Source: Diadema setosum
Taxonomy: Eukaryota > Echinodermata > Echinoidea > Diadematoida > Diadematidae
Direction: 5' to 3'
Length of the DNA: 64,000 nt
NCBI RefSeq assembly: GCF_964275005.1
Contig: NC_092705.1
Coordinates: 25,074,630-25,138,629 of the forward strand
Part shown: positions 1-11,230 of the stretch, piece after piece
How positions within the stretch are numbered: the first letter of the stretch is position 1
How the letters are laid out: each line of letters begins with the position of its first letter
Made by a program: the position numbers and the translations under genes
Notes under the pieces: generated by a model
Told to the model about the DNA's origin: nothing
Databases searched by the model: none
What the model saw: only the letters and a program-made list of their open reading frames with translations

Positions 1-61
1 AGGCAAATGACCATAGAAAAAAAAAATGTTTGCCATGGACTATGAGAAGGTGTACCATCAA

Positions 62-271
62 TACTGTAAAACCAGAAATACATGTATTCAAGGCATGAAA
101 TTTTCACAAACTGGGGCCAACTGCCTTTTTGGCGGAATGAAATTTTCACAAATTGCCACTAGCATTCAATGCATAACCAACGCCAAGTGCAGACAAGAAC
201 TTTTGCGAATCTTGGCTCTCACAATATTGGCGAAATTAAAATGCACAGGAAAAATTTCTGGTTTTACAGTA
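62..271. mobile_element. MITE with ACTGTAAAACCAGAAAT terminal inverted repeats
   Basis: About 210 bp bounded by ACTGTAAAACCAGAAAT and its reverse complement near 254-270, with TA at each edge. The interior is rich in the TTTTCACAAA/TTTTGCGAA words typical of palindromic non-autonomous DNA elements. It lies in a TMEM256 intron. A second copy near 9589 is split by a HINE. Confidence 0.75.
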
Positions 272-285
272 CTTGTACTGGTACA

Positions 286-445
286 CAAAAGGTGCACAGT
301 CAAAAAGGCTGGGAAGGAATTCTTAGATCAGTATTGCTAGTTCATACATGTGTATTTCAATAAAGTTCAAAAGGTGCACAGTCAAAAAGGCTGGGAAGGA
401 ATTCTGAGATCAGTATTACTAGTTCATGTGTATTTCAATAAAGTT
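286..445. repeat. Two-copy tandem duplication, ~80-bp unit
   Basis: The block starting CAAAAGGTGCACAGTC recurs 82 bp later with only a few differences: T/G at the TTAGATC/TGAGATC position, and a missing ATAC. Each unit ends with CAATAAAGTT, so the AATAAA words here belong to the repeat and are not good evidence for a transcript end. Confidence 0.85.
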
Positions 446-507
446 GGACTGTATTGACCAATTTGATGTTTCATCTCTTCCCCCATTTTAATCTCTGGAC
501 ATCTCAG

Positions 508-588
508 ACATTTGACACAGGGAACCGCTACCATTTCCTGCACACACTGGCACTGTTGGCTGTTCCCATGTCAAGGAACCCAACTCTT
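508..588 (+). CDS. TMEM256: TMEM256-like protein, internal exon (partial gene)
   Basis: Internal coding exon of a TMEM256 (DUF423/UPF0382) homologue. It follows a CAG acceptor at 505-507 and ends at a GTGAGT donor at 589. The 27 codons give TFDTGNRYHFLHTLAL and then AVPMSRNPTL, which lines up with the human stretch containing FDKANKHHFLHSLALL. TMEM256 is a small integral membrane protein of about 113 residues; its molecular role is not established. This exon carries the loop after the first membrane segment and the start of the second. The exon or exons encoding the N-terminus must lie left of position 1, so the gene is partial here. It ends in phase 0 and joins the exon at 3640. The family assignment comes from remembered sequence similarity over both exons. 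Confidence 0.88.
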
Positions 589-658
589 GTGAGTGAGATA
601 CAAAGTACAGTACTTGTATTAGCTTGATATGTTGTGATTTCATACCAAGTCTATGATA

Positions 659-845
659 TAGTGGACTCCCGTTATAACGAAGTCCTCGGGACCGGCAGTT
701 TTCTTTCGTTATATCGAAATTTCGTCATAACAGAACAAATAAACGATTAAAAACATAGAGTAGATAATGTTGTGGTCTGAATTTTTATTTTGTTGTAACC
801 GGAAGTTCATTATAGCCATTTTTGTTATAACAGGAGTACACTGTA
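659..845. mobile_element. CAGT-ended MITE, TTATAACGAAGTCC family, copy 1
   Basis: A palindromic element whose left end reads GTGGACTCCCGTTATAACGA and whose right end reads TTATAACAGGAGTACACTGTA. The inner part reads CGGGACCGGCAGTTTTCTTTC. At least five more copies occur in the window (3350, 6211, 7041, 37825, 60804). CAGT ends at TA sites suggest a Tc1/pogo-type mobiliser; this is inference. Confidence 0.7.
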
Positions 846-1223
846 ATGACCTTGTGAGTGAGACTGCTTCAGCTAGGTATAGATATACACATACTTTTAT
901 TTTAATGCAAAGTCTTACTTGCACATATAGGAAAGAAGGCATTTACGTACCGGTATAATGGAACATGTTTCAGAGAGAAACAGCGGAGAAAATAATTCAG
1001 CTGAACACACACTCCCACACATCTGATCGGTGGATGGATGAATAAACTGTAGATGGATGGATTTGATATAAACAGGAAGAGAGAGACAGGCTGTGTGAAG
1101 AAGGAACGGGAGATTTGAACACATTTCCCTTTGCAGACATTGACAGGAAAATGTGTTATGATTGATGAAGACGTGGACATGTTTGTTGATTTTGAATTGA
1201 GGTGTATAACAACCCATTTGCCA

Positions 1224-1790
1224 TTAAAGGACAAGTTCACCTTCATTAACATAAGGATTGAGAGAATGTAGCAATATTAGTAGAACACATCATTGAAAGT
1301 TTGAGGAAAATCGGACAATCCGTTCAAAAGTTATGAATTTTTGAAGTTTTTGTGCGGTCACCGCTGGATGAGAAGACTACTGCAGTGTATGATGTCACAT
1401 GCGTACAACAATATAAGAAAAATATAAAGAGAATTTCACAAAATTTCATCTTTTGAAAAAAGTACACTTTCCCTTGACTCGTTACTGACATATGTTATGG
1501 GTAATATTATTCCCATTGTCTTTAGAAGGAGGCAAGTCAAGTGCTCTTTTATTATACGAAAAAAGTGAAAATATGTTGAATTTTCTTTACATTTTCTTTA
1601 TACTGTTGTACTCATATGACATCACGAGCCTTAGTAGTCTTCTCATCCAGCGGTTCCAACACAAAAGTTTTAAAAATTCATAACTTTTGAACAGATTGTC
1701 CAATTTTCCTCAAACTTTCACTGATGTGTTCTACTAATATTGAAGCATTCTCTCAATCCTTATGTTAATGAAGGTGAACTTGTCCTTTAA
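1224..1790. mobile_element. TTAA-flanked foldback MITE, AGGACAAG family, copy 1
   Basis: Arms of about 190 bp run AGGACAAGTTCACCTTC... and return inverted at ...GAAGGTGAACTTGTCCT. Both ends are flanked by TTAA (1224-1227 and 1787-1790), the target duplication of piggyBac-type transposases. The interior has no transposase frame. Copies occur at 2358 and 58183. Confidence 0.85.
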
Positions 1791-2018
1791 TTACAGTGTA
1801 GAAAACTCGTATCATCGTAATAAGCTCCCTGGGAGGAAGACCCTTCAAAAACTTTTTTGATTGCATCAAGATTTTGTCACATCCAGGTGATAACAACAAC
1901 AGAGAGCAATTTTGGACTTCTCAACTACATTGTATAGTAGAACTTTAATGTGTCATGGTGAGAGGCTTATGTACATTGTACAATCACTGTTCCTTACAAT
2001 GAGTCTACTATACACTGT

Positions 2019-2345
2019 GGCCCGAATTCACGAAGGTGGTACAAACAAAACCATGGTCTAAACCATGGACAAAAACCATGGAGCGCCAAGTGTCGCACGG
2101 AATATTTCGTTACGAAATTGGTCATTTCGTCGACAAAATGACTGTTTTCGTTAACGAAATTATCATTTCGTGGACGAAATGTTCATTTAGTTACAAAATG
2201 TTGTCATTTCTTTACAAAATAATCATTTCATCAACGAAATGACTGATTTCGTAGCAAAATATTCCATGCGACACTTGGCGCTCCATGGTTTTTGTCCATG
2301 GTTTAGACCATGGTTTCATTTGTACCACCTTCGTGAATTCGGGCC
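2019..2345. mobile_element. Near-perfect foldback element with GGCCCGAATTC ends
   Basis: The two arms, each about 100 bp, are inverted copies differing at only a few bases. They start GGCCCGAATTCACGAAGG and include three CCATGG words in each arm. The loop is itself an array of small palindromes of the form CATTTCGT-NN-ACGAAATG, spaced about 25 bp apart. Near identity of the arms suggests recent insertion. A degenerate relative lies at 62960-63192. Confidence 0.85.
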
Positions 2346-2357
2346 TGTATGTGTATA

Positions 2358-2931
2358 TTAAAGGACAAGTTCACCTTCATAGACATGTGGGTTGAGTGAA
2401 TGTAGCAAGATTAATAGAACACATCAGTGAGAGTTTCAGGAAAATTGGACAACCCGTTCAAAAGTTATGAATTTTTGAAGTTTCTGCTCAGTCACGGCTG
2501 GATGAGAAGACTACTATAGGTTGTGATGTCACTTGAGTACAACGATACAAAGAAAGTATAAAGAAAATTCAACATATTTTTCACTTTTCTCGCGTAACAA
2601 AAGAATACTCGACTTCTCTCTTTCAGAAGGCAAGGGGAATAATATTTCCCTTAATATTTGTCAGCAACGAGTCGAAGAAATGTGCGCTTTATTAAAAAAG
2701 TAAAGTTTGGTGAAATTCTCTATTTATTTTCCTTATATCGTTGTACGCATGTGACATTACCGCCTATAGTAGTCTTCTCATCCAGCCGTGACTGAGCAGG
2801 AACTTCAAAAATTCATAACTTTTTAACGGATTGTCCGATTTTCCTCAAACTCTTAGTGATGTGCTCTACTGATATTGCTGCACTCACTCAACTCACATGT
2901 ACATGTATATGAAGGTGGACTTGTCCTTTAA
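2358..2931. mobile_element. TTAA-flanked foldback MITE, AGGACAAG family, copy 2
   Basis: Same family as 1224-1790, with TTAA at 2358-2361 and 2928-2931 and inverted arms AGGACAAGTTCACC / GGTGGACTTGTCCT. It is 12 bp downstream of the foldback at 2019-2345. Confidence 0.85.
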
Positions 2932-3349
2932 TAAGGTTCCAGCACGTTGTTGAAAGGTGTGGAGTATCCTGAAAAATGAAAAATCTTATTGCTGGATCAC
3001 TAGTTAGTTTGTCGCTCTCATGTAAACATTGCACAATTGGAATCTCATGATGACAGACTCATTGGAATTGGAGAAATCACCTTGTTAAATCAAAATTTTG
3101 TTCTACCTTGGTTTGAAAACTAATAGAATACACAAATATTTACTGTGGGGCAAGAAATATACAATATGTAATAAACATTGTCATGTACAATGTAGTTTAC
3201 TTTTACACAGTAAAGAATGCACCTTTCTTGTTTTGCTCTCACCAAAACATCACTTTGTCCTATAAAGATTTTGTCATATCTTGGTTTGTAGAGGGCTAAA
3301 ATACAAAAAATACTTTAAGGTTTGGGCATGAAGAATTACATTTTTGCAA

Positions 3350-3544
3350 CACAGTGGACTCCCATTATAACGAAGTCCTCGGTACTGGCAGTTTTCTTTC
3401 GTTATATCGAAATTTTGTTATAACTGAACAAATAAACAATAAAAAGACATAGAGCCAATGATATTGCAACCTGGATTTTTATTTCATTGTGACCGGAATT
3501 TCTTTATAATCGTGTTCGTTATAACGGCAGTGCACTCCGTCTGT
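3350..3544. mobile_element. CAGT-ended MITE, TTATAACGAAGTCC family, copy 2
   Basis: Left end CAGTGGACTCCCATTATAAC; right end has TTATAACGGCAGTGCACTCC. Internally it is close to the copy at 659. It ends about 95 bp before the last TMEM256 exon. Confidence 0.7.
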
Positions 3545-3639
3545 AATTCTCATATCATTTTTCTTTTACAATGTATAATGAGAGTGGACTGTTGAGAAAT
3601 GCTATTTCCTTCTTTTATACTTTCCTCCCAATGCATCAG

Positions 3640-3783
3640 ACTGGAAGTCTCATCTCAATAGGGATGCTCCTATTCTCCGGTACCTGCTACTTTTCAGCGT
3701 TGACAGGAAGCACAGCCCTGAACAGACTAGCTCCTATTGGTGGTCTAACTCTGATTGCAGGGTGGGCTTCCATGGCTCTCTGA
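3640..3783 (+). CDS. TMEM256: TMEM256-like protein, last exon
   Basis: Last coding exon of the same gene, 47 codons plus TGA. It starts after a CAG acceptor at 3637-3639 and ends at 3781-3783. It encodes two hydrophobic segments around SGTCYFSALTGS, then LAPIGGLTLIAGW and a C-terminus of SMAL. Human TMEM256 shows the same order: SGTTLFCTSFYYQALSGD, LAPAGGTLLLLGW, and a terminal LALAL. The intron between the two exons is 3,051 bp and holds two TTAA-flanked MITEs, a foldback and CAGT-ended MITEs. A longer frame beginning at 3571 is only read-through into the intron. Membrane topology follows the family and was not computed. Confidence 0.9.
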   Translation, partial: TGSLISIGMLLFSGTCYFSALTGSTALNRLAPIGGLTLIAGWASMAL

Positions 3784-6060
3784 ATGCTCCACCAAAGTTG
3801 GCCGTTTTATTTCCACTTTAAGGTCATTCAAGCCGGAAAATAACTGCACGTTCAATCGCCATTGCTTTTTCAAGGGTCTATGCCTCATTCTGGTGTATGA
3901 ATTTCATCTGTTTTTCAGGGGCGATGGTGTTGTATCTTTGAAGCAAGTCATGTAGCAGTGCGTTCAGTCACTCAGAACCATTTGTGTGTTTCAACAGATT
4001 TTATGCACATTACATGTATTTCAAAACTAATTTACCAATAAATTCTGTGCAAAGATAGGAAAATGAAAAAACAAACAAACAAACCCCTTTACTTTGTCTG
4101 ATTCAGTACAGTGTATCCATGACCACATTAAGAAATGCAGTGGTATTTGAAACAAGTATTGCAACGTAGATACTTGTATCACTATAGGAATAAGTGGCCC
4201 AGACCAGTTACACAGCACTCTTACACTAGCAAGTGTTCATAAGTACACTGTGGGTGGCATGTGATCAATTGAAGTACATACACTGTATATGTACATGTAC
4301 ATGTACATGTACATGTAATAATATACTCAGCAAGTGTTTTCTGCTGAACCCATACTTGTATTTTAGATGAACTGCAATGGTGTCATTCTCCTTTCAAAAC
4401 GAGTGTGATGGACAGTTTATCCCCATGCATATGCCAGATCATCTTCACGAATATGTAATCGTTGATGAGTGCATAAACCATTGTTATGTAGACCATCATC
4501 AGCCTGCTCAAAGCAAGCTCTTGAGATGTTATAGACTTTATCATCAGTGTGTTCTTGTTGATCTGAAATGTAGATGTAGATAAAGACTTTTCTTTGAAAT
4601 TATAACACTTTGGTATGGGCCGAGATCCAAGACTTTGTGTGTGAATCAAGCTGTCATCTCAAGCAGAAATATCCCTGTGTCCTTTGGATGTTTTCTTTAC
4701 GCAGAACTGACATGTGAAATGTCTGCTTGGTGAAGAGGGGGAGGGGAGTTGATCGACTGAAAATGTGTTATTGTAGAACACATCCAGCTGAGAAAAATAG
4801 TTTTTACGTTGAAGACATCCATCTCAGAAAAGCAGTGTTTGCGCTCTGTGAATGTTTTACAAAGATGATTTCAAAATACATGTACTGTATGTTTGTAAAC
4901 AAATCTGCAGCACTTTGGTTGTTGCTGTTCTTTTGAGAAAAGAAAAAGAAAATAAATTCTGTTGTGAGCCAATGGCTGCTGCTATTGAAGATAAATGGCT
5001 GACAGCATGTTGTTACACAATTACATGTATTACTTTCTGTTTAGAATGAGGTGTTTAACAGCTATATCATAATAGATCATTCAAAAATGAAAAACCAATT
5101 ATTTATAATTATCCCCTTCCAATCCAGTTACAGCTGTGGTGACAATATTTTTTTTTTTCCTTTTGAAAGAAATTGTACTTATAAGACTTTTTTTTTTTTA
5201 AAATAAAAGAAATGTGTTTATTTTGCAGACTCACACACATCACAATAACTTGCCAAAGATCTTGGTGGTGAAAACAATATGACAGGTTGGTTTTGTTGAA
5301 GCAAGTAGAGTGTAAATGTAACACCAGAATCATTGTTCTTTTTAATGAAGAACTCAATGTTTGTTTTAGCAATACAACTGTCAAATGTTTCTATCTGAAA
5401 GCTGTGTAATCTATACTGACGTTTAATTTGTAGTTTTGCTTTGTTTTTAGGAGAGCAACAATCATTTTTCACCCGATTGTTTCTCATAACTACATGACTG
5501 TAAGCTGTAAGATACATGTAATACAGAATACCAGTGTGAAGCTGTAATGAGTTACCCTATGATGCCGAGTAGCTAAAATTGTATGTCCTTTTCTCCATGA
5601 AGCTAATTTCCTTATACAGTACAAGTACAGCTGTATTTACAGACTTCTAAAGGAGTCAAGGACATTTTTTTAAAAAAACAAACCCGCTTTTGGTGTTTCC
5701 AAGTACATGTATTTCAATCAACTGTAAGCAAGTTCTGTTTGGATTGGGTGGATTTAACCTCACACTCCTGTTGTAATTTAGGTCATAGATACACTGTATC
5801 TTCAGTGATCATCTTGTACAACTAGAATGCCTCAACTTCTGGCCCAAATTCCTAATACTGATTGTATAGCAATTGAAATGACTGTTTATTACATGTACCT
5901 GTCATGTTAGGCACTTGACCACTTGGTTGGAAAAGTATAATTTTATGATTTACTTCCGATATTGTACCATGTTTACTAGTGTACCATGTTAAGAACAGTA
6001 TTATGTGTTTTGTAATGACATTGCAATTTATTCCTAATAAAATGTTTTATCAAATGTTAA
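3784..6060 (+). other. TMEM256 3' UTR/downstream region, no further gene seen
   Basis: AT-rich sequence without a convincing coding exon. AATAAA hexamers lie at 4037-4042 and 6036-6041 and are candidate polyadenylation signals for TMEM256, giving a short or a roughly 2.2-kb 3' UTR. A short TACATG repeat occupies about 4287-4318. The scattered 60-100 codon frames lack coding character. Confidence 0.4.
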
Positions 6061-6210
6061 ATTTGTCATCGTCTTGCTTTTGTTTGTTTTTTATTTTTGC
6101 TCTGACATTCACTTAAAAATTAGTGTACACTTACGTACAAGTTACTGTACAGTACTGGGGAAAAAGGTAAAGATACGAGATTGAACACACAAGCTCAAAC
6201 AGTATGCACA

Positions 6211-6406
6211 TACAGTGGAAACTCTATAGAAAGAGATCTGATGCAACATGGCACCTGATATAAACAAACTAATTTCTGTGGTCCCCAAGAAAATTTTTGC
6301 TTTATTTTGTATTGTTTATTGTCAACTGATATAACAAAATATCTGATAAAACAAACAAAATTTTTTTTTGTCCCAAGGACCTCGTTATAAACGAATGTCC
6401 ACTGTA
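6211..6406. mobile_element. CAGT-ended MITE, diverged copy 3
   Basis: TACAGTGGAAACTCTATAG on the left, and CTCGTTATAAACGAATGTCC followed by ACTGTA on the right. More diverged than the copies at 659 and 3350, with several T and A runs. Confidence 0.55.
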
Positions 6407-6497
6407 TGTAGTTTTACATTCACACATCTGAATCAATTTATTACACACACACTCACACATGCATCAATTCAATCAAGTAAACTTTCTCTCACCACAC

Positions 6498-6603
6498 TAC
6501 AGTATATCGTCTATTGAGAATGATAAGGGCGTTAAGTTGTCACTAAACCCATAGTGTTCAAGACAACTTAACGCCCTTCTCATTCTCAGCCGACGATATT
6601 GTA
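6498..6603. mobile_element. Short hairpin element with 26-nt near-perfect arms
   Basis: Arms at 6516-6541 and 6562-6587 pair over 26 nt with one mismatch (GAGAATGA..AAGGGCGTT..), around a 20-nt loop that holds its own CACTA/TAGTG stem. Outer TATCGTC/GACGATA words extend the pairing. The size fits both a tiny MITE and a pre-miRNA-like hairpin. TACAGTATATCGTC / TACAATATCGTC ends favour a MITE. Confidence 0.7.
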
Positions 6604-6606
6604 TTG

Positions 6607-7020
6607 TTAAAGGGATGGTACAGTATTGGTGGATATGAGGATTGGGCTTTTAAATTTATGCAAGATAACGAAGAAACCACACAATGATGTAATACAGAGC
6701 ATAGCATTTTAACAGGAATTCAAGTTTATACATTTGATGAAAATCGGTTTTGGAATGGCCGAGACATCCAAACACAAAGTAAAACAAAGTGATCCTAATA
6801 AAAGATGGGTCCCATCTTTGTACATGTACGTGTATTAGGATTGCTCTGTTTTGGATATCTCGGCCATTTCAATACCAATTTTCATCAAATACATGTTGAA
6901 TCCCTCCTGGAATTACATCCTCTTTTATGTTTCATGAGAGGTTTCTTGTAATCAGAATTCTCACCAAATAAATGTTAGAAACCTGAAATTACATCTCAAC
7001 CAAAACTATATTACCTCTTT
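6607..7020. mobile_element. TTAA MITE, AGGGATGG/AGGAATAG family
   Basis: Starts TTAAAGGGATGGTACAG and ends near ATATTACCTCTTT. It contains the family words GAGATATCC/GGATATCTCGGCC in inverted arms. Related copies are at 17881, 19145 and 22491. Confidence 0.6.
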
Positions 7021-7040
7021 GAAGGCATTTAAACTGTAAA

Positions 7041-7248
7041 TATAGTGTACTTCCATTATAACAAACATAGTTTCAACAAAATTCTCATTAAAATGAAGTA
7101 AAAATTCAGGTCCCAAAATTATCATCGATGTGTATCTTGATGAACTCTACTATTCGCTTGTCATGAAATTTTGATACACCTGTACATATAATGTACGTCT
7201 GCATATTAAAACAGCCCTGAGGGTATTGTTATAATGGGTGTGCACTGT
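7041..7248. mobile_element. CAGT-ended MITE, diverged copy 4
   Basis: Left TATAGTGTACTTCCATTATAAC and right TTATAATGGGTGTGCACTGTA form imperfect inverted ends of the same family as 659-845. Confidence 0.5.
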
Positions 7249-8556
7249 ATCATCTTTTGCCTTTTTGTTACAACTTTGGTACTTGTATGATTTCATTCAC
7301 ATTAACTGATTTTTTTTCTTAATCTTGTATATTTCAATCAAAATATTGACATGTCATTGAGGCAAGTCTTTAATACTCTATTGTTTTCTCTGTATTCTGT
7401 GACATCGCCTTGTTCATTTTCCAGCAACACAGACTAATAAATTATACCATCACTGATTAAACAACCTGTAATACATGCTGTATCTTAAAATGTAGAAGTC
7501 CCACTTACAGTGAACACATAAACATGAACAATGTATTCAACAAAAACACTTGATTTGTTTGGCATTGTGTGGTCACAATGTAAAGACATGGGCATTGCCA
7601 ATTTTATTAAAGAAACATACAAATCAAAAAACAGAAACACACTGATCATCATTCTTGCTTCTCCCTCATTCTCTATTATCCAATCATCACGTTAAAATCA
7701 ATGTGTAAAAACCATAATGACTTTGTTCAGTCAACCTTGCAACCATGCCTAAACTAATCTATTTGGACTGAAGAAATAGCTTCAACTTAGAGAAAATTTG
7801 ACTTCAATGAGGGATTAAAATCAACAATATAAAAAGATGGCTTGAAAAGACATTTGACTTGGGCAACTATTCGACTTATGTGATGTCAACTTAATAAACA
7901 AGGGTGACTGTAATTCAAGTTTGTTTTCATGATTTCTTTTTTATTTTTCTTTAGTCACAAGAAGATATCTTGCAGCATGTGTCCAAGTACATTTGTAGGT
8001 TTAAGAAAACAAAAACTGTTCATAAAACTGACAATTGTGCATTACACTGTATATTGTACACTGTATGATCACATAGGATAATAGTGTGCCTACTGTCCCA
8101 GACTGACTTAAGTCAAAGTAAGTGCCTTTTTCCATGTATTCATTTTTAATGATGAAGTTAACCTGGTCTCTGATGTGAACCAAAAATATACAATCGAAGA
8201 GTTTGACTGCAGAAATGAAATAACTCCATTCTTGTTTATTTGAGATATTTGCTATTAAAAAAATTTGTGTGTACCTTCAAAAATGATCCTTGTTTATGTA
8301 ACAAGGGTATATTTTGCTTGATCTAATGATGAAATTATGTTAATTAAAAATTTTAAAATATGGTGTTAATTCCATTTTGCGATCAAACTCTTAATTTCAA
8401 GAAGCTGATATTTACTTTGGAATGTTAGCTTTCAGATAACATTGATGACAATCAGAGATGTAATTACCATCTTTACATTCACAAAAGATGAGTGCTTCAA
8501 TTCCATGCAGTGGATTAAGGACTTAACACACAGGCTGCAGGAGACTGCCAAAACAT
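7249..8556. other. Intergenic, no gene seen
   Basis: AT-rich sequence between the TMEM256 tail and the repeats at 8.5 kb. I see no splice-bounded coding exon, RNA gene or clear terminal repeats. Confidence 0.4.
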
Positions 8557-8746
8557 TACTGTAAAAGTGGAAATTTTTAGCGCATTTGGCATGACCAGAT
8601 AACAAGTGCAAAAATAAAAGCATGCAAATACTTTCACTTGTTGTATTTACCACTACATGTATGTAATATCTTGATTCTGCCAAAATACAAATATGCAAAA
8701 TTGATCTCACTTGGCAGAGTGCAGAAAACCATGTTTTACAGTACAT
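8557..8746. mobile_element. MITE with ACTGTAAAAGTGGAAATTTT ends, copy 1
   Basis: The left end reads TTACTGTAAAAGTGGAAATT and the right end ATGTTTTACAGTAC. Between them are GCAAAAATAAAAGCATGCAAAT and CGCATTTGGCATGACCAG. Other copies start at 21622 (left end only), 28565, 34455, 49350 and 56836. Confidence 0.65.
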
Positions 8747-9588
8747 GTTACCTGTCACTACACAGGCCTTTTAAAGTCACTGAACACCCACTCACTGGGC
8801 CACGTATTACAAAGCATTGTTATCAATCATAACTCTCCCAATCAATAGCAAGTTTGCAACTGATTTCAATTCCATCTTTAAAACCAACAAGAATTGCAAT
8901 TGATATCACCACAGACTGTTGGGACTCAACTGATTGCAAATACAAATGTCAAAAGCTGTGATTTATTCTAAATAAATCGCAGGAAATAAAAAATGAATTG
9001 CAAATTTTCAATTGCTTTTGGATTTGCAATCAATCAGTCTTTTTTCCCATCAAAGAGGGTATCATTTGATAGAAGAGATAAAACTCTTTACCATTGAGGT
9101 AATTTCAAGTCAACTGGGAATTCAGATTTGTAATACATGTACAAAATTACCAAACTTTGGTATAATGAATTGAGTGCCCTTGGTAAGCTTTACAGAAGGG
9201 CATACATACCGGTAATCTTTTCCTCTCAAAATGTGCAGAATCTATATCTTATCCTTATTAACGTTCACAATTTCCATGACCACTATGATTGAAGCAGATA
9301 GAGATAGGACTCACAGAACAGCATAGGTGGGACTAAATTCTGATCATTGCAAGATGATATTCTGTGATACCCCATAACGAATATGACAAAGAGTTTTTCA
9401 TTTTCCTTTCAAACTAATTTTTATCACAGGTACTACTTGATTTGGGTGTACAGTTCTTTCCACCTGCGGCATGGAAAAACATCAAATTCAAAACCACAGG
9501 AAAACAAGGTCTTGACTACAGTGCTGTAATGATAGCAATTCTGTTGTGTCAACACAAGCAAGTCCTGTTTTTGAAGCAGTAAGAACTT
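8747..9588. other. Intergenic, no gene seen
   Basis: AT-rich, with CAATTGCAATTGAT-like stretches at about 8880-9030, probably an old palindromic repeat. No coding exon is supported. Confidence 0.35.
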
Positions 9589-9786
9589 ACTGTAAAACCA
9601 GAACCATTTGCGACATGAAACTTTCGTGAGTCAGAGCTTATGGCCTTATCCCCAGCACAAAATTTTCGTGAGTTGTCAATAGCACCCGATGCATTGTGTA
9701 GAAAAAAAAAAAACCTTTTATGTGCATTTAACCTCCGCGAATCTGGGCTCCATGCAAAATTTGCAACACTTTCATGTATAAAAAAA

Positions 9787-11043
9787 CTAGAAATGTCGCT
9801 TTGGCGACTGGTATGCCTCCGCCATAATGCATGATTTTCCCAATAGGTCTAGATAGTACATGTGGACAATGTGTGATTACATTTTCACAAAAATAGGAGA
9901 GCATGTATCTAGGGATTTAAGGACTTTAACTCGACTTTGACCCATTCATACATTTAGGCATTGAGTAATTTTCAAGGTACAGGTGTGGAGAAAAAGTGCA
10001 ATTTCTGAATTGAATAGTAAATTGTTAACATTTTCATCTGGCCCTTGACCCTAAAATTCATAAGATAATCACTTTCAGGTAGAACATGCATAATATGTAC
10101 TAAGTTTCAAGATAACTTGAGCCACTTCCGAGATATGGAGGAAAAAGTTAGTTCAGCACTTTCACTTGATCTTTGACCTTTTGACCTTTGAGGCAAAAAA
10201 AAGAAGAAAAAAAAAACTTTCCAGAGAATTTCTATTAGGTTACACATGTATGCATACACCAAGTGTTAAAAAAAATAACCCTGCTGGCATTGCATGATAG
10301 GAGGGAAAAAGTAAAAATTTGAAGTGTTGCACTTGACCTTTGACCCCTGAACTTTGACCCCATGAACCCTACATTCTCTAGATAATCACTTCCAGTCAGT
10401 ATATGTATATACTATGTTCCATGAAGATACCTTGAACAATTTTCCAAGGTATGGAGAAAAAAAAGAGGTTTTAATATTTTTACTTGACCTTTTGACCTTT
10501 GACCTCATGACCCAAACTTTCACCAGAGAATCTTAATTGGGTAATACATGTATACACTAAGTTTCAAGAAAATATCTTCAGGCATTCAATAGAGATGGTG
10601 GAAATAGTGAAATTTTATGCATTTGACCCTGACCTTTTGACCTTTGACCTCATGACCCAAACTTTCACCAGAGAGTCTTAATTGGGTAATACATGTATAC
10701 ACTAAGTTTCAAGAAAATATCTTCAGGCATTCAATAGATATGGTGGAAATAGTGAAATTTTATGTATTTGACCTTGACCTTTTGACCTTTGACCTTGAGC
10801 ATGTGCACCCAAAAGTTGATAGGCACAACTTCACCCCCTAATACACATACATGCCAAGTTTCATTAGGATACCTCAACAGGTTTTGATAGTTACCTTGTC
10901 CACAAAATTCATTACGGACGGACGGAAGGACGGACGGACGGACGGAAGGACGGACGGACGGACGGACGGACGGACGGAAGGACGGACGTACGGACAACCC
11001 GAAAACATAATGCCTCCGGCACCACTTCGTGGCGGAGGCATAA
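9787..11043 (-). mobile_element. Helentron-like non-autonomous element (HINE-like), copy 1
   Basis: A 1.26-kb element. Read on the minus strand it starts TTTTTATGCCTCCGCCACGA, continues with a GGAGGC hairpin and a (GTCC)n minisatellite, and has a body full of AGGTCA words. It ends TTATGGCGGAGGCAT, then the hairpin GTCGC-CAAA-GCGAC, then ATTTCTAG. The inverted pair ATGCCTCCGCCA near both ends, an internal minisatellite, a 3' hairpin just before CTAG and T-rich target flanks match Helentron-associated elements. It carries no Rep/helicase frame. Long SVRPSVRPS frames are minisatellite artefacts. Confidence 0.7.
10915..10996. repeat. GGAC/GTCC minisatellite within HINE copy 1
   Basis: About 80 bp of GGACGGAC units with occasional GGAAGGAC variants. 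It corresponds to the GTCC array at about 49951-50023 in copy 2 and a shorter, more diverged one at about 31038-31070 in copy 3. Confidence 0.9.
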
Positions 11044-11230
11044 AAACTGTGGTTTTACTCTACTTAGCTGGAAGTCAAAGGAACACTTGGGCTTGAATTG
11101 TAAATAACCGGAGAAAAAAATCTAAAGCAACTGCGAAGTCTGATGTATCTCTCTTCAAGTGACAACTGCCACACAACAGCCTCAAAACTTCTCTCAGAAA
11201 ACACGATACTGTTCTCACAAGTATGGTTGC

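Larger units (their letters stand above)
9589..11060. mobile_element. ACTGTAAAACCAG MITE split by a HINE
   Basis: The left part (9589-9786) begins TACTGTAAAACCAGAA and matches the MITE at 62-271 down to GCGAATCTGGGCTC. After the HINE (9787-11043), the right terminus resumes as AACTGTGGTTTTACTC. The HINE therefore inserted into an A-rich spot of a pre-existing MITE. Confidence 0.65.

Noticed and set aside
10731-11096. Frames with SVRPSVRPS or GRTDGRTDG repeats (also at 49857-50087)
   Set aside because: Translations of the GTCC minisatellite of the HINE.
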